Origin: Lodderomyces elongisporus
Lineage: Eukaryota; Ascomycota; Pichiomycetes; Serinales; Debaryomycetaceae
DNA length: 64,000 nt
Assembly (NCBI RefSeq): GCF_030384665.1
Contig: NC_083675.1
Location: forward strand, 186,001 to 250,000
Direction of reading: 5' to 3'
Shown here piece after piece: positions 8,983 to 19,100 of this stretch. The translations under genes and the position numbers were made by a program. Each line of letters begins with the position of its first letter. The first letter of the stretch is position 1. The notes beneath the pieces are model-generated. The model worked only from the letters and a program-made list of their open reading frames with translations, was not told the origin of the DNA and made no database searches.

Positions 8983-10212
8983 ATGAATCAAGAAAGACAA
9001 TTGACAGCAGGTATGACTATCCCATATCATAAATTAAATTTGAAGAAAAGGATTCATGTCTTTTCAAAAGAAAAATAAGAATAAGAATAAGCACAAAAAT
9101 AAAAATAAATACAAGTAATTGGAGAGTAAAAACTATGAATTATAATGAATACCCCCCCCCCCCCCCCCAGTTACTAACATAAGGCGTTACTAGATGAAAT
9201 TGCATTGTATGATCGTCAAATCAGACTATGGGGTATGAAAACACAAGCCCGTATTCGAAGAACAAAAGTCTTGGTGATTCGACTAGGAGCAGTGGGTACT
9301 GAATGTGTCAAGAATCTTGTTCTTGGTGGTATAAATTCCATTGAGATTCTTGATGACTCAGTGGTTAGGGATGTTGACTTTGCTTCTCAATTCTTTTTAC
9401 CAAACGATGATGCTATAATAGGGAAATTAAAATTACCATTAGTCGAGGACAAGATCAAGGAACTCAACCCGGCAGTCCACCTCACAATCAATACGTCACA
9501 GGTAGACCCATTATTGACCGAGGCTACTTATCTCAAACAATTTGACGTTATTGTGGCATCGGAACTTTCAAAAGAACAGATAATGAAATTGAGCAAGACC
9601 ACACGAGAGCTAAATCTTCCACTATATGTTACTGGAATGCATGGCACTTATGGATACTTGTTTGTTGACTTGATAGAACACATTTCACAAAAGACGTTTG
9701 GTGAGAGTACAGTTTCTCGAAAGGCAAACACTGAATTGACCAAAAGCAAAACCATTGTTGATGTTAAGCGCAATCAAAAGGAGAAAACAGACCTTGTCAC
9801 GATAAAAGACGTTTATCCTCCAATACATGAGATTTTCACATCCAAAAACATCAACAAAGATGTGAAAAAGAAGTTTATGCAAAACTATTGCGGTCCGTTG
9901 TTGGCAACTTTAGCGCTCCTTAACATTCCTAAACCAACAAACCCAGAAGATATTATAGACCTGGAATTACTCAAAACAGAGGCATTAAAAATTTGTAACA
10001 ATTTGGAGATACCCGAAAAATGGCTTGAAGAAGAAGAGTATATACGAGATTTCAGTCAACAAGCATTCACAGAGTATTCGCCAACGGCGGCGATATTGGG
10101 AGGAGCAGTTGCTCAGGAGGTTATTCTTTATCTTGGCAAGGAAGAGAGTCCTGTCAATAATGTAATGACTTTGGATACTTTAAGAGCTCGAATGCCAATT
10201 TATCAATCGTGA
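8983..10212 (+). CDS. AOS1: SUMO-activating enzyme subunit AOS1 (one intron)
   Basis: Joined exons 8983-9010 and 9194-10212 give 348 residues, matching the yeast Aos1 length (347). Exon 1 encodes MNQERQLTA; splicing at GTATGA and TTACTAG restores the highly conserved DEIALYDRQIRLWGM start of the ThiF/E1 fold. Next come the nucleotide-binding strand (VLVIRLGAVGTE), ILDDSVV and SQFFL, and a C-terminal SPTAAILGGAVAQEVI helix. Aos1 pairs with Uba2, which carries the catalytic Cys, to activate SUMO (Smt3) with ATP; the missing active-site Cys here is normal. Without the intron the ORF would start only at a TTG. It faces convergent HDA3. Confidence 0.95.
9011..9193 (+). other. AOS1 spliceosomal intron with poly-C run
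   Basis: A 183-nt intron. Donor GTATGA, perfect branch point TACTAAC at 9172-9178, and acceptor TAG at 9191-9193, 15 nt beyond. An AG only 5 nt after the branch point (9182-9183) is too close to be used and would break the frame. A run of 17 C (9152-9168) followed by AG lies just upstream of the branch point. Confidence 0.9.
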
Positions 10213-10504
10213 TACAGCAACATGAATGCAGCAAAAAAAAAAGTAAGAGAGCAAGTACTTAAAGTTAAACAAGTCAAAAGAGAAAGAGTGTGTGTTAATA
10301 GCTACAGCATTATATCGCCTTCATTAGCAAAACAAAAAAATAGAAACCAAATTCTATATGTTTTAGAGCCACCCTCGTAATAATGCTATTGACGTCCAAA
10401 ATACTGCTTTTAATTTTAATTTTGTTTTGTTTTGTTTTGATTTTTTTGCTTTGTTTTCATTCTTTCATTCCTTTTCTTTTGTTGTTCAAATCTTTTGGAA
10501 AAAT

Positions 10505-12463
10505 TTATTTATTTGGTGTTGCTGTTCGTACTTTTCGTTTTTTCAAATGAGAAGTGTCCCTAAGAAACTTGAATGCCGATTGAAGTTTCTTTTCCATCGC
10601 ATCGTTTGATCTTTCAAAATCATTAATTGAATCAACAAGCTCCTGTTTCCTTTTTTTGAAGTCGGTATGTTTCTTCTCTTCATCTTGAAGCATCTCTTCT
10701 TCCTTGCGATTTAGTTCTTCAATTTCTAATTTCAATTGTTCTTGTTCTTCTTTTGAGTCTTCAATAGACTTGAGACTATTCTCAACTTCCCTCAAAGTAT
10801 AATTTTTCTCATCGTTCTTCGATTGCATTTTAACAATCATACTCTTGATTTGTGACTGCAATTCCCATATCTGTAGCTGATTCTTTACAAATTCCTTTTT
10901 TTCATCGCCTTCAACTTCTTCGATGTATTTCTTCAATGCGGTTTCTTTTTCCTTGATTTCGAGTCTTTGCTGCTCAATTTGCTCTTGCTTTTTTGCAACC
11001 CATTTATTTCCACTCTCAATTCTCATTTGAGCATGGCCTATATCATCAAAAACATTAGATACTGCAATCTTCATCTCCCTCTCTCTTCGACCAATTCTAT
11101 TTTGCATCTCAGGTGAGTCGAACCGCTCATATGACTCCAACTCCCGCTGTGCACGTGCAAGCAATTGGTATGCACTATTTAACTGTAACAAAACCTTGTG
11201 TGTCAAGATGTTGTTGTTAAACAGTTCTGTGTGTCCCGATAACTGAATCCCAATCAACTCATTGTAATCGTTCTTCAATGGGTTGCTTACATAGTCCAGC
11301 TGTAATCTCTTGAGTTCATAGTAAGTAGGGATAGTTGGCTCGTCGAATTGAACATTCATTCCATACGGTGTGTAATGAAAGTGTGCTTCGGTTAGTAAAG
11401 ATCGCTCAACATCAATAGGAGTGTATTTTTGAATTTTGGGTAAGGGTGGTAGGGGCCATGCAGGGTAGTCAGCAATGTTTTCATTGAACAAATGATCAAA
11501 GAAGTTGGGTGCTAGGTATTTAAGCTTTTGATTATAAATGGGAAACACATCTGGAGGAATGTTACCAATGTGATCTCTTAGACAAACAACAGATGAAATT
11601 ATCTTGTATAAATAATCTGGTTTGTTGTTTTTCTTTTCATCCTGGTAGAACAAAGTTATCTGCTCAACAGTTTTGAGCGGTACAAGTCTAATAGTCACAG
11701 TGGGTTTATCCTGATCAGTCTGGTTTTGTATTTTCAATTTTTCGTAAAACTCAGTGGCTGTATCGACATGGCCATCAACCACAATCAATACATCAAATTT
11801 GGTACTCTCCAATAATTCACTATCCTTTTGAAGCTCGCCATCTGCAGGAATTAAATGTATTTGGGTCAATGGGCCTTTGTTCTTCTTGGCCCCACTTGAC
11901 GTTGTATTCCCGTTCCCATTATTCCCATTTTTGCTTGCCTTTTTCGATTCACGTTGGATGTTGTTGCCCACATATCGTTTAACGCTTTTGTTTCCTGTAC
12001 AAAGCATAAGCAAGGACTCTAACAAGTCAAACAACTTCACATTATTGGACAGTACAAGTCCCACATTTTTTGTCGTTGTGCTTTGACTTGCAATAACAGT
12101 ATTTAACAAATCTTTCAACACGTTGAATTTCCCACTTGTCTCCGCAATCTTCGCAGGCATATCTTTGATAGCAAGGTTTTTCGGCATATAATGGCTAATT
12201 AATAAATATGGATGCGAGTTTACAAGCATGCAGTTTTCTATGCACGTCTTTACAGATTCAACAACAATATCCTTGTCGTCGTTGGTCTCGCAAAACTTGA
12301 GTATATCTGGATAGTGGAGCGAAATGATCTGGTCGGTTAATTCCTTTTGGTACTCATACATTGGTGTGCCTAGGTAGTAGTCTCCGCTATAATTTAACTC
12401 GCTCAAATCTAGCTCAATAATGGGTGGCTCTGGAGTGCTATCAAGTATCTTTAATAAATTCAT
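10505..12463 (-). CDS. HDA3: HDA1 complex subunit 3 (HDA3)
   Basis: A 652-residue protein, close to the S. cerevisiae Hda3 length (655). The N-terminus (MNLLKILD, then SGDYYLGTPMYEYQKELTDQI and LHYPDILKF) matches the class II HDA complex subunit 2/3 family. An SNF2-helicase-like alpha/beta domain fills roughly residues 20-330, with a low-complexity insert at about 170-195 (NGNNGNGNTT). The VERSLLTEAHFHYTP segment follows, and a long coiled coil runs from about 430 to 640. With Hda1 and Hda2 it forms the histone H3/H2B deacetylase recruited by Tup1; in Candida species this complex influences morphology. Divergent from PRP4 across a 741-bp spacer; convergent with AOS1. Confidence 0.92.
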   Translation of the reverse strand: MNLLKILDSTPEPPIIELDLSELNYSGDYYLGTPMYEYQKELTDQIISLHYPDILKFCETNDDKDIVVESVKTCIENCMLVNSHPYLLISHYMPKNLAIKDMPAKIAETSGKFNVLKDLLNTVIASQSTTTKNVGLVLSNNVKLFDLLESLLMLCTGNKSVKRYVGNNIQRESKKASKNGNNGNGNTTSSGAKKNKGPLTQIHLIPADGELQKDSELLESTKFDVLIVVDGHVDTATEFYEKLKIQNQTDQDKPTVTIRLVPLKTVEQITLFYQDEKKNNKPDYLYKIISSVVCLRDHIGNIPPDVFPIYNQKLKYLAPNFFDHLFNENIADYPAWPLPPLPKIQKYTPIDVERSLLTEAHFHYTPYGMNVQFDEPTIPTYYELKRLQLDYVSNPLKNDYNELIGIQLSGHTELFNNNILTHKVLLQLNSAYQLLARAQRELESYERFDSPEMQNRIGRREREMKIAVSNVFDDIGHAQMRIESGNKWVAKKQEQIEQQRLEIKEKETALKKYIEEVEGDEKKEFVKNQLQIWELQSQIKSMIVKMQSKNDEKNYTLREVENSLKSIEDSKEEQEQLKLEIEELNRKEEEMLQDEEKKHTDFKKRKQELVDSINDFERSNDAMEKKLQSAFKFLRDTSHLKKRKVRTATPNK

Positions 12464-13204
12464 TGTGCTTTTTGGTATTCCTTTTGGTGAGATGGTCTAG
12501 GGTGAAGCAACTAAAAAAAAAAGGAAAAGGAAAAGGAAAAAGAACAAAAGAAAAAGAAAAGGATAAAAGAAATCGTATCAGGTGGAGTATAGTCTGTTCT
12601 TCTTCTTCTTCTTCTTGTTGTTCCTTTGTTCTCAATAGGAAAAGGTTTTGGGAAAAGAAATTATAGTTTTTGAACGTTTTGTGTTTACGAGAACTAAACA
12701 GGATGGAACTGAACCCGCGCAGATTTTCGAACTTTGCAGGTTTTTTGGAATTGTAAAGAGAAGCTTCCGCCCCGAGATCCCGGAAGAGCGGCTCGCTCAC
12801 GAAGACTAACAGTATAAATTTCTTATTAGCTATATATGTGATATCATCCTTTGTTTCAAATCTGCGAACAAGAGTAATTTTGAGGCATACATAAAGAATT
12901 CTTTTAATACACTGTTGTGTAGAGTCAAATCTGGATTACTATTTGAATAATTTCTTACAGGTACCTGTGTGAATAAAAATATTCTCATTTGGGCTCCATC
13001 TTTATATACTTTACTTAAAAACAAATCAGGGTAACATACATTCAGAACACAGCGGGTAGTGTCATACCACCAATAGCAACAAACCACAGTGAACAACAGC
13101 AAAACACAGTAAACCACATTAAATCACAGCAAAGCACAGCACAGTATATTTCATTGCAGTACGAATAATATAACAATTCTTTTTTGGATCAAACAAGTCA
13201 CAAG
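12464..13204. other. Shared HDA3/PRP4 promoter region
   Basis: Divergent intergenic region. A/G-rich repeats (AAAAGG) lie at 12511-12570. A GC-richer patch with CCGCCCCGAGATCCCGG at about 12768-12783 is followed by 10-bp-periodic repeats at 13081-13140. No additional gene is supported. Confidence 0.5.
13081..13146 (+). repeat. Degenerate decamer repeat before PRP4
   Basis: Six consecutive 10-bp units of consensus AAANCACAGY with no spacing, ending 65 bp before the PRP4 start codon. The exact 10-bp period equals about one helical turn. Confidence 0.75.
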
Positions 13205-14536
13205 ATGGAGTTTGAAGATATTCCTACTATAAATGATATTCCTGTGCCAGATGAGGATGAACAAGTCAAAGAAGAGTTGCAGCGACTAGGTCAACCTGTC
13301 TTTATAAACGGAGAAGATGACGATGGTCGACGAGAAAGATTGAAAAACTTGCTTAACCACGATAACGGACAAGGTGAACTAATAGATGAAGATGACGAAG
13401 ATGAAGAGTTTTACACACCAGGACCAGAAGTGTTATACAACACACGACTTCGAATACTTCGCGATGCACTAAGCAAAGCATCTGATCGGCTTAAACTCCA
13501 GCGCCAAATTGTTAAAGAGAATCCTGAGTTTATCAAAGTTCTTAAATTTAGGCGAGATATCAATTCTAAACTATCTTTGATTGAATTGTATGGATCGCAG
13601 GTCATTCCAGACATCACTAGAGCTATATCAAGTGTCAAGTTTTCCAACCAATCAGACTTGATCGCATGTGGATCCTGGGATGGATCGATCCATGTTTTGA
13701 ACAGTACAGACTTGAATCCAGTTACGAAACTTTCTACGGGCCATATAGAAAAAGTTGGATCGCTTGATTGGAGACCTGATACTGAGGAGAACATACTTTT
13801 ATCGGGAGGCAACGATGGTAATATACGGATGTGGGGCATTAATGCTAATACTCCAACTACAAACCCACTTTCAACACTTACAGAAGCACACACGGATCGA
13901 ATTACAAGTACAATGTTCCATCCAATAAATGATCTTGCCATTTCCACATCTTTTGACCAAACATGGAAATTATGGGATCTCACAAAACAAACCGAGCTAT
14001 ATCAACAAGAAGGACATTCAAAAGGGATATTTTGTGGATCAGTTCACCCAGATGGTTCATTATTCCTCTCTGGTGGATTAGATGGAATAATCTACGTATG
14101 GGATCTACGTTCAGGAAGAGCATTGATGCCACTACAAAAACATATGCAAGGAATATATGGATTAGATTGGTCGCCAAACGGACACGAGTTTGCAAGTGCT
14201 TCTGGTGACTGTTCGGTTAAGATTTGGGATATGAGGAAATTAGACCATAGCGGTAAAGAGTTGCATACAATTCCTGCACACACAAAACTAGTGAGCAATG
14301 TCAAATTCTTCAGAAAAAGCACAAAAGATGTACAGACTAATAATGGCACATTCCTCGTCACTAGTTCATACGATGGAATTGTTAATGTTTGGTCTGCAGA
14401 TAATTGGGTTAAAGTCAACACACTAAAGGGACACGGGGATAAAGTCATGAGTTGCGATATTGGGGTTATTGATGATCATTTCACAATCGTTAGTAGCGGA
14501 TGGGACAGAAGTGTCAAATTGTGGAAAAATAATTGA
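13205..14536 (+). CDS. PRP4: U4/U6 snRNP protein PRP4 (WD40)
   Basis: 443 residues from the ATG at 13205; upstream in-frame sequence starts only with TTG. The N-terminus carries the splicing-factor motif (IPVPDEDEQVKEELQRLGQP, residues 12-31) characteristic of Prp4, then an acidic stretch and a helical region. A C-terminal seven-blade WD40 propeller (about 140-443) has repeats ending in SWDGSIHVL, GNDGNIRMW, SFDQTWKLWD, GLDGIIYVWD, SGDCSVKIWD, SYDGIVNVW and GWDRSVKLW. Prp4 holds Prp3 in the U4/U6-U5 tri-snRNP before spliceosome activation; yeast Prp4 is 465 residues. Confidence 0.95.
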   Translation: MEFEDIPTINDIPVPDEDEQVKEELQRLGQPVFINGEDDDGRRERLKNLLNHDNGQGELIDEDDEDEEFYTPGPEVLYNTRLRILRDALSKASDRLKLQRQIVKENPEFIKVLKFRRDINSKLSLIELYGSQVIPDITRAISSVKFSNQSDLIACGSWDGSIHVLNSTDLNPVTKLSTGHIEKVGSLDWRPDTEENILLSGGNDGNIRMWGINANTPTTNPLSTLTEAHTDRITSTMFHPINDLAISTSFDQTWKLWDLTKQTELYQQEGHSKGIFCGSVHPDGSLFLSGGLDGIIYVWDLRSGRALMPLQKHMQGIYGLDWSPNGHEFASASGDCSVKIWDMRKLDHSGKELHTIPAHTKLVSNVKFFRKSTKDVQTNNGTFLVTSSYDGIVNVWSADNWVKVNTLKGHGDKVMSCDIGVIDDHFTIVSSGWDRSVKLWKNN

Positions 14537-14631
14537 GGTAAAAAAGAAAAGAAAAAAAAAAAAAAATATATATAAAAAATAAAAAAAAAAGAAAAACAAA
14601 AAAGAAGAAAAGGAAAGAACAAAGGACATAA

Positions 14632-15765
14632 TTAATGATTTTGTTGAAGTATCCTATCAGCGTAGGCAGCAAAATCTTCTTTTTCATTAATCATTTCATT
14701 CAAATCGGGTTGACAAAACACCGCCAATGTGTTTCTAGCAATGTGAGGAATGTTGGTACCTTTAACGTAGTGCAGCACAGCGCGGAACTTGCCCTTGGAT
14801 ACTTCTTGTAAAGCCGATCCTGATTGGAACGCGAGGTGATCTTTTGGTAAGTTGACTTTGACCACATTACCTAATCTGCTTTTGATATACAATCCAGCCT
14901 CAGGGTCAGGAGACGAATCCAAGGCGTGCGTCAAGCCCTGCGACTCATCTATAAATAAAGCAGAAGTCAATCCAGTTAGACAAGAATGGTCGAGGTGCTC
15001 TCCACACCAATCATCGTCATCGTTATTTTTAGTATTGGTGTTGTTATCGCTGGTTTTATTGCCCGTACCACAATCAGTGTTTGGAAAGTAATGCAACAAT
15101 CTAGCTTTTGTACATGTAGATTCTTTCACAATTCGTTTCAAATATCCCTGTTCATAATTTTCGTAGATCCCTGCAATATATCGATCACAATTTTCCGCTA
15201 CAAGTTCAGCCACATCAATGATGTAATTGATCAATTTCTTACAATCTGTTTTAAAGCCTTCTAATTCACCATCTTCAACACGTTCATCGGGCCACATGTT
15301 CTTTGCTGTGTATGCCTTGTGTTTCGCGTACTTTTGCACAATCTCATCTCTGGGTCCTTCCAACTCCAGGTCATTATGGAAAGCACAATTGATATAAAAT
15401 GATCCTTTTCTATCATCAGCTTTTCCTGAATTGGCAAGTTTTTCCTTGCCACATGACCAACCGATAAGCCACATCGCTTCCTTGCATTCCAATCGCGACA
15501 AATGTTCTTGTGATAAATTTGCCAATACGCTCGCTTTGGAGAGAACTCTGTTGCGCAATGTAAGGAACTCGTTAGAACCAGTGGTGTTTACGAGAATTAC
15601 CCCAAGAGAATCGGGACCAAATGCCGAAGTAAGCACTGAGTCATCAATTCCTAAGCGAAGTTGGTCAATTGTGACAACCACCGGTGCGTCTGGTGCGTCT
15701 GGCGTGTCTGGTGTAGTTGGTGAAACCAATGGGGCACTTGAGCTTGGTTGAATGGATGGAACCAT
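14632..15765 (-). CDS. 2-oxoglutarate/Fe(II) oxygenase-like protein (IPNS/clavaminate synthase fold)
   Basis: 377 residues from the ATG at 15765; the longer frame above it begins with TTG. In the C-terminal half are an iron-binding HxD (CGEHLDHS, His257 and Asp259), a distal His (AVLHYV, His332) and an R-x-T segment (IARNTLAVFCQP) that fits the 2-oxoglutarate-binding RxS. The N-terminal half looks like the DIOX_N helical domain (GSFYINCAFHND, AKNMWPDE). A low-complexity NTKNNDDDD insert precedes the HxD. The substrate is unknown; such proteins occur in many fungi without a close S. cerevisiae counterpart. CTG in VLHY would be serine in the CTG clade. Family assignment is fairly firm, function is not. 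Confidence 0.75.
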   Translation of the reverse strand: MVPSIQPSSSAPLVSPTTPDTPDAPDAPVVVTIDQLRLGIDDSVLTSAFGPDSLGVILVNTTGSNEFLTLRNRVLSKASVLANLSQEHLSRLECKEAMWLIGWSCGKEKLANSGKADDRKGSFYINCAFHNDLELEGPRDEIVQKYAKHKAYTAKNMWPDERVEDGELEGFKTDCKKLINYIIDVAELVAENCDRYIAGIYENYEQGYLKRIVKESTCTKARLLHYFPNTDCGTGNKTSDNNTNTKNNDDDDWCGEHLDHSCLTGLTSALFIDESQGLTHALDSSPDPEAGLYIKSRLGNVVKVNLPKDHLAFQSGSALQEVSKGKFRAVLHYVKGTNIPHIARNTLAVFCQPDLNEMINEKEDFAAYADRILQQNH

Positions 15766-16118
15766 AATATGCGAATTGATCTGTGTTGTTTGATTGTAAT
15801 GAATTTGAAGGCAAATACTGAAAAGAATTGAAAGAAAAGGAAAGGAAAGAAAAGGAAAGCGCAAAAAAAGTGGCTCAATGTTTGAAAACAGAAAACAATA
15901 GCTCTTAATACTTGTTTTTGATTATTCGTGCGGTTGATGATGGTACTGACGGAAGGAAGTGTCGGGGGTAAGAGTAAATTTTTGTAATTCCGTGCGCAAA
16001 AAATAAAAGAAAAAGGCACCTATAAATGTTTGATATATCAAATGAGACTTATAGAGTCTACCATTTCGTAATACATATTAAAGTACGCGGTTGATTAGAA
16101 TACACTATTAAATAATGG
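15766..16118. other. Intergenic, oxygenase promoter / AXL1 3'
   Basis: Short spacer with AAAGG repeats at 15825-15860. No gene seen. Confidence 0.5.
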
Positions 16119-19100
16119 TCAATACAAATGTAAACCACGTAACATACCCTTTAGAGACAAGCTCCTGCCTTCCAATAGACCTTGCTTTTTCAAATCTCCA
16201 ACTCTTTTCGTGGTGTTCCCGTCAATATCACGAGCCTCATTACTATCATTATTATTATTGTTGTTGTTGTTGTTGTTGTTGCTGTTGTTGTTGTTGTTGT
16301 TACAGATGTCGTTATTGAATACCAAACTAACAATTAATACACTGCGCCATGTTGATCTAACTGAAACGTGCTTTTTGAAAAAGCTATGGATACTTTCAAC
16401 ATCCCAATCAGTTAAATATTCCATATGATGTCTCCTCAGTGATTCAAAGTCATCGTAATTCTTGGTGAGGATGTTTTCCCAATTGGTTTGATGTAATTTG
16501 TGCATAACAATGTTTGCACTGGAAAAATTTGGTCTTGTAGAAACTAGTGCATTGGATAGGATTGAATGGTTGTTATTTTCTCCCACTTCTCTTTCTACTT
16601 TGCCATTTATATTCAGTCGGAATTTATTATACTGGTCGATCTGATAACGTAACTCGTCTGAACTTATTGCCATAAGTCGTTTCTCCCAATCGTTCAACAT
16701 ATTTTCAATCTCTACTTTTATTTGTGAATGACTAGACCCACAATAGTGGTATTTCTGGATGCCAGCACATTTTCTATGATCATTTTTAACATATATGTAT
16801 ATTCCGACAGTTTGCTTATTGGTCCTTATCCCGCTTGATACGCGGTATCCTCTTATTTGCTGCTTTTGTTGCTTCTTTCTAATTCTATGGAAATACGCTT
16901 TAGCTTCACGGTTCAACAAATACGCCAAGAACTCAACCACTGCCAAAGTGTACTTGTTTCTCCGCTGACACATTTGCAAATAATAATACACCACATCTGA
17001 GTTGTTGTGAGAAAGCACTGAATTTCCAATCTTCACAACGTCGTTAGTGCCTGGTTCTAAAAGAATGCTTTGGGGTTGCTCAAAAGCAAGATGTTCCATG
17101 TATACTCGTTTGTGTGACGTCAAAATATTGATTATATCGCATATGGTATGCACTGTTAACGTTGATTTCGTTGCTCCAAGTCCAAGACCGTTACCGCCAC
17201 TACAACCAAAATTACCACTAACGCCACTACCACCAAAGCTACCAGAGACTAGGATGAAAGTGCGCTTAATGCCATAAACGTACTCATTACTCACAACCTT
17301 GATATCTTGCTTATTCAATAATTCCAACTGATCAAATATCTCATCCACGCTAATGACACTGTGCTCCAAATATTTGGTTGATTCAACAATAATTTGTTTA
17401 TCGACAAAAACATCATCATTATTGACATCATCGATATCATCAACGTCTTCTTTATTATTGGCTTTATTGGCATTGAGCCAATATCCTGTGGACGCAAAGT
17501 ATGCTCTCGCGTCCGTTTTCAAACGTACAAACTCTTTATACTCTGGCTCAAATGTACTCAACAATTCTTTTGTTCTTTTGATGAAATCATATAAAAAGCT
17601 TTCAAACCCAATCATATCGGGACCGTGAACTTCAAATGCCAATGAAGGTCTATTAACAAAATTTGCATATATGCCCCATGATAATAATGCCAATTCTGCA
17701 TGATGGAACTCTATTTTCAATTGTTCACCAAGGTATTGAGCAATTAATTCGGTGGAAATAATGGTTTGAATTAGGTTAGGCCGCTCTGATAGTTCAATCA
17801 GAAAGGATACGGTAATTCTCCGATCCGATGATTTGAGCTTAGAATGCCATACTTCATACGAGATGGAATGATCAATCATTTGCGGTGATGAATCTTCTAC
17901 AATATCAGGAGGGTATAGTTGCGTATAGTTTGCAGAATCTTCAAGAAGTAGATCTAATTCCTCTCTAGTATGTTTGATATATTTGTTAGGTACTAAGAAC
18001 CGGTATATGGGGAATACTGTCTCATCAATTGTATATTTTAAGCTCATTAATGCATACTCAAAATTGTAGATGGGGCCTTGAATGAATCTTGTATCGTCAG
18101 ATGGTAGAGCAATCATGTGGGAGCATTCATCATCTATAATGATTAGGTTGGGCACTTGTTGAATGAAAATTTCTTTAGTCCTGTTGATGAACGTAGTTGC
18201 ATCTATGTTTTGCTTTGCGCATTCTTCACCAATAAATATGTCCTTCGGATCAATACCATACTGAATCTGTTTTGCATACCGTGACACTTCGTCGCCAGAC
18301 GATAGCAAGCAAGTGCCAGGAGCAGCAAAACATGCTTGGAATTTAAAGATTCTCGAATACTCTAGGAGCATTGCATGGACTAGTTTAGGATGTGCATTCA
18401 GTAACTGTTCAATTAAATTCCAGATTGCGCATATTATCACGTTTAAATCACAACTACTCTTGTACTCTAAATCAATTAGTAGTGCTTGGTTTTCGCGGGT
18501 AAACTTTGACATATGGACGTGCAATGAATTTATTACTTTTAGTTCATGTTGGAGATAATACGATAATGAAGCTGGTGATTGATCACCTAGAACTGAGCAC
18601 CAAACTTTTTCGAAGAATGTTTCATTGAGTTGGTAAATAGGAAAAACTAATCTTGCCTGTTTCTCATACTGGTTCTGGTTCTGGTAGTCGTGGTGGTGGT
18701 GGCGGCGGCGTAGCAGCAGCAGCGGCGGCGGCAACGGCAGCGGCAGCAGTTGTTGTTGTTGTTGTCCTTTCTCTTGTTCTTGTGGCAGCAAATTTGACTT
18801 TTGCTGTTGTTTTGGGTATTGTTTGATCCAAAGGACTTGGTTATTGTAGCCTAATGGATAGACCTCCATCTCGCCATTGGAATTGAATTCATTCAGAAAG
18901 GTGGAAATGGGGCTACTGCTACAGCTGCTCTTGGTTTCCATGTTTGGTGATCGTCCAAGTTTATAACCCACCCCTAATCTACTGTTACCGTTTTTACTAC
19001 TACCACTACTACTACCACTGCTGCTGCTGCTGTTGGTACTGCTTCTGCTATGTCTCCTGTTTCCTTTTCTCTTGCTTTTCCCGTATTCACTTTCGCTGGG

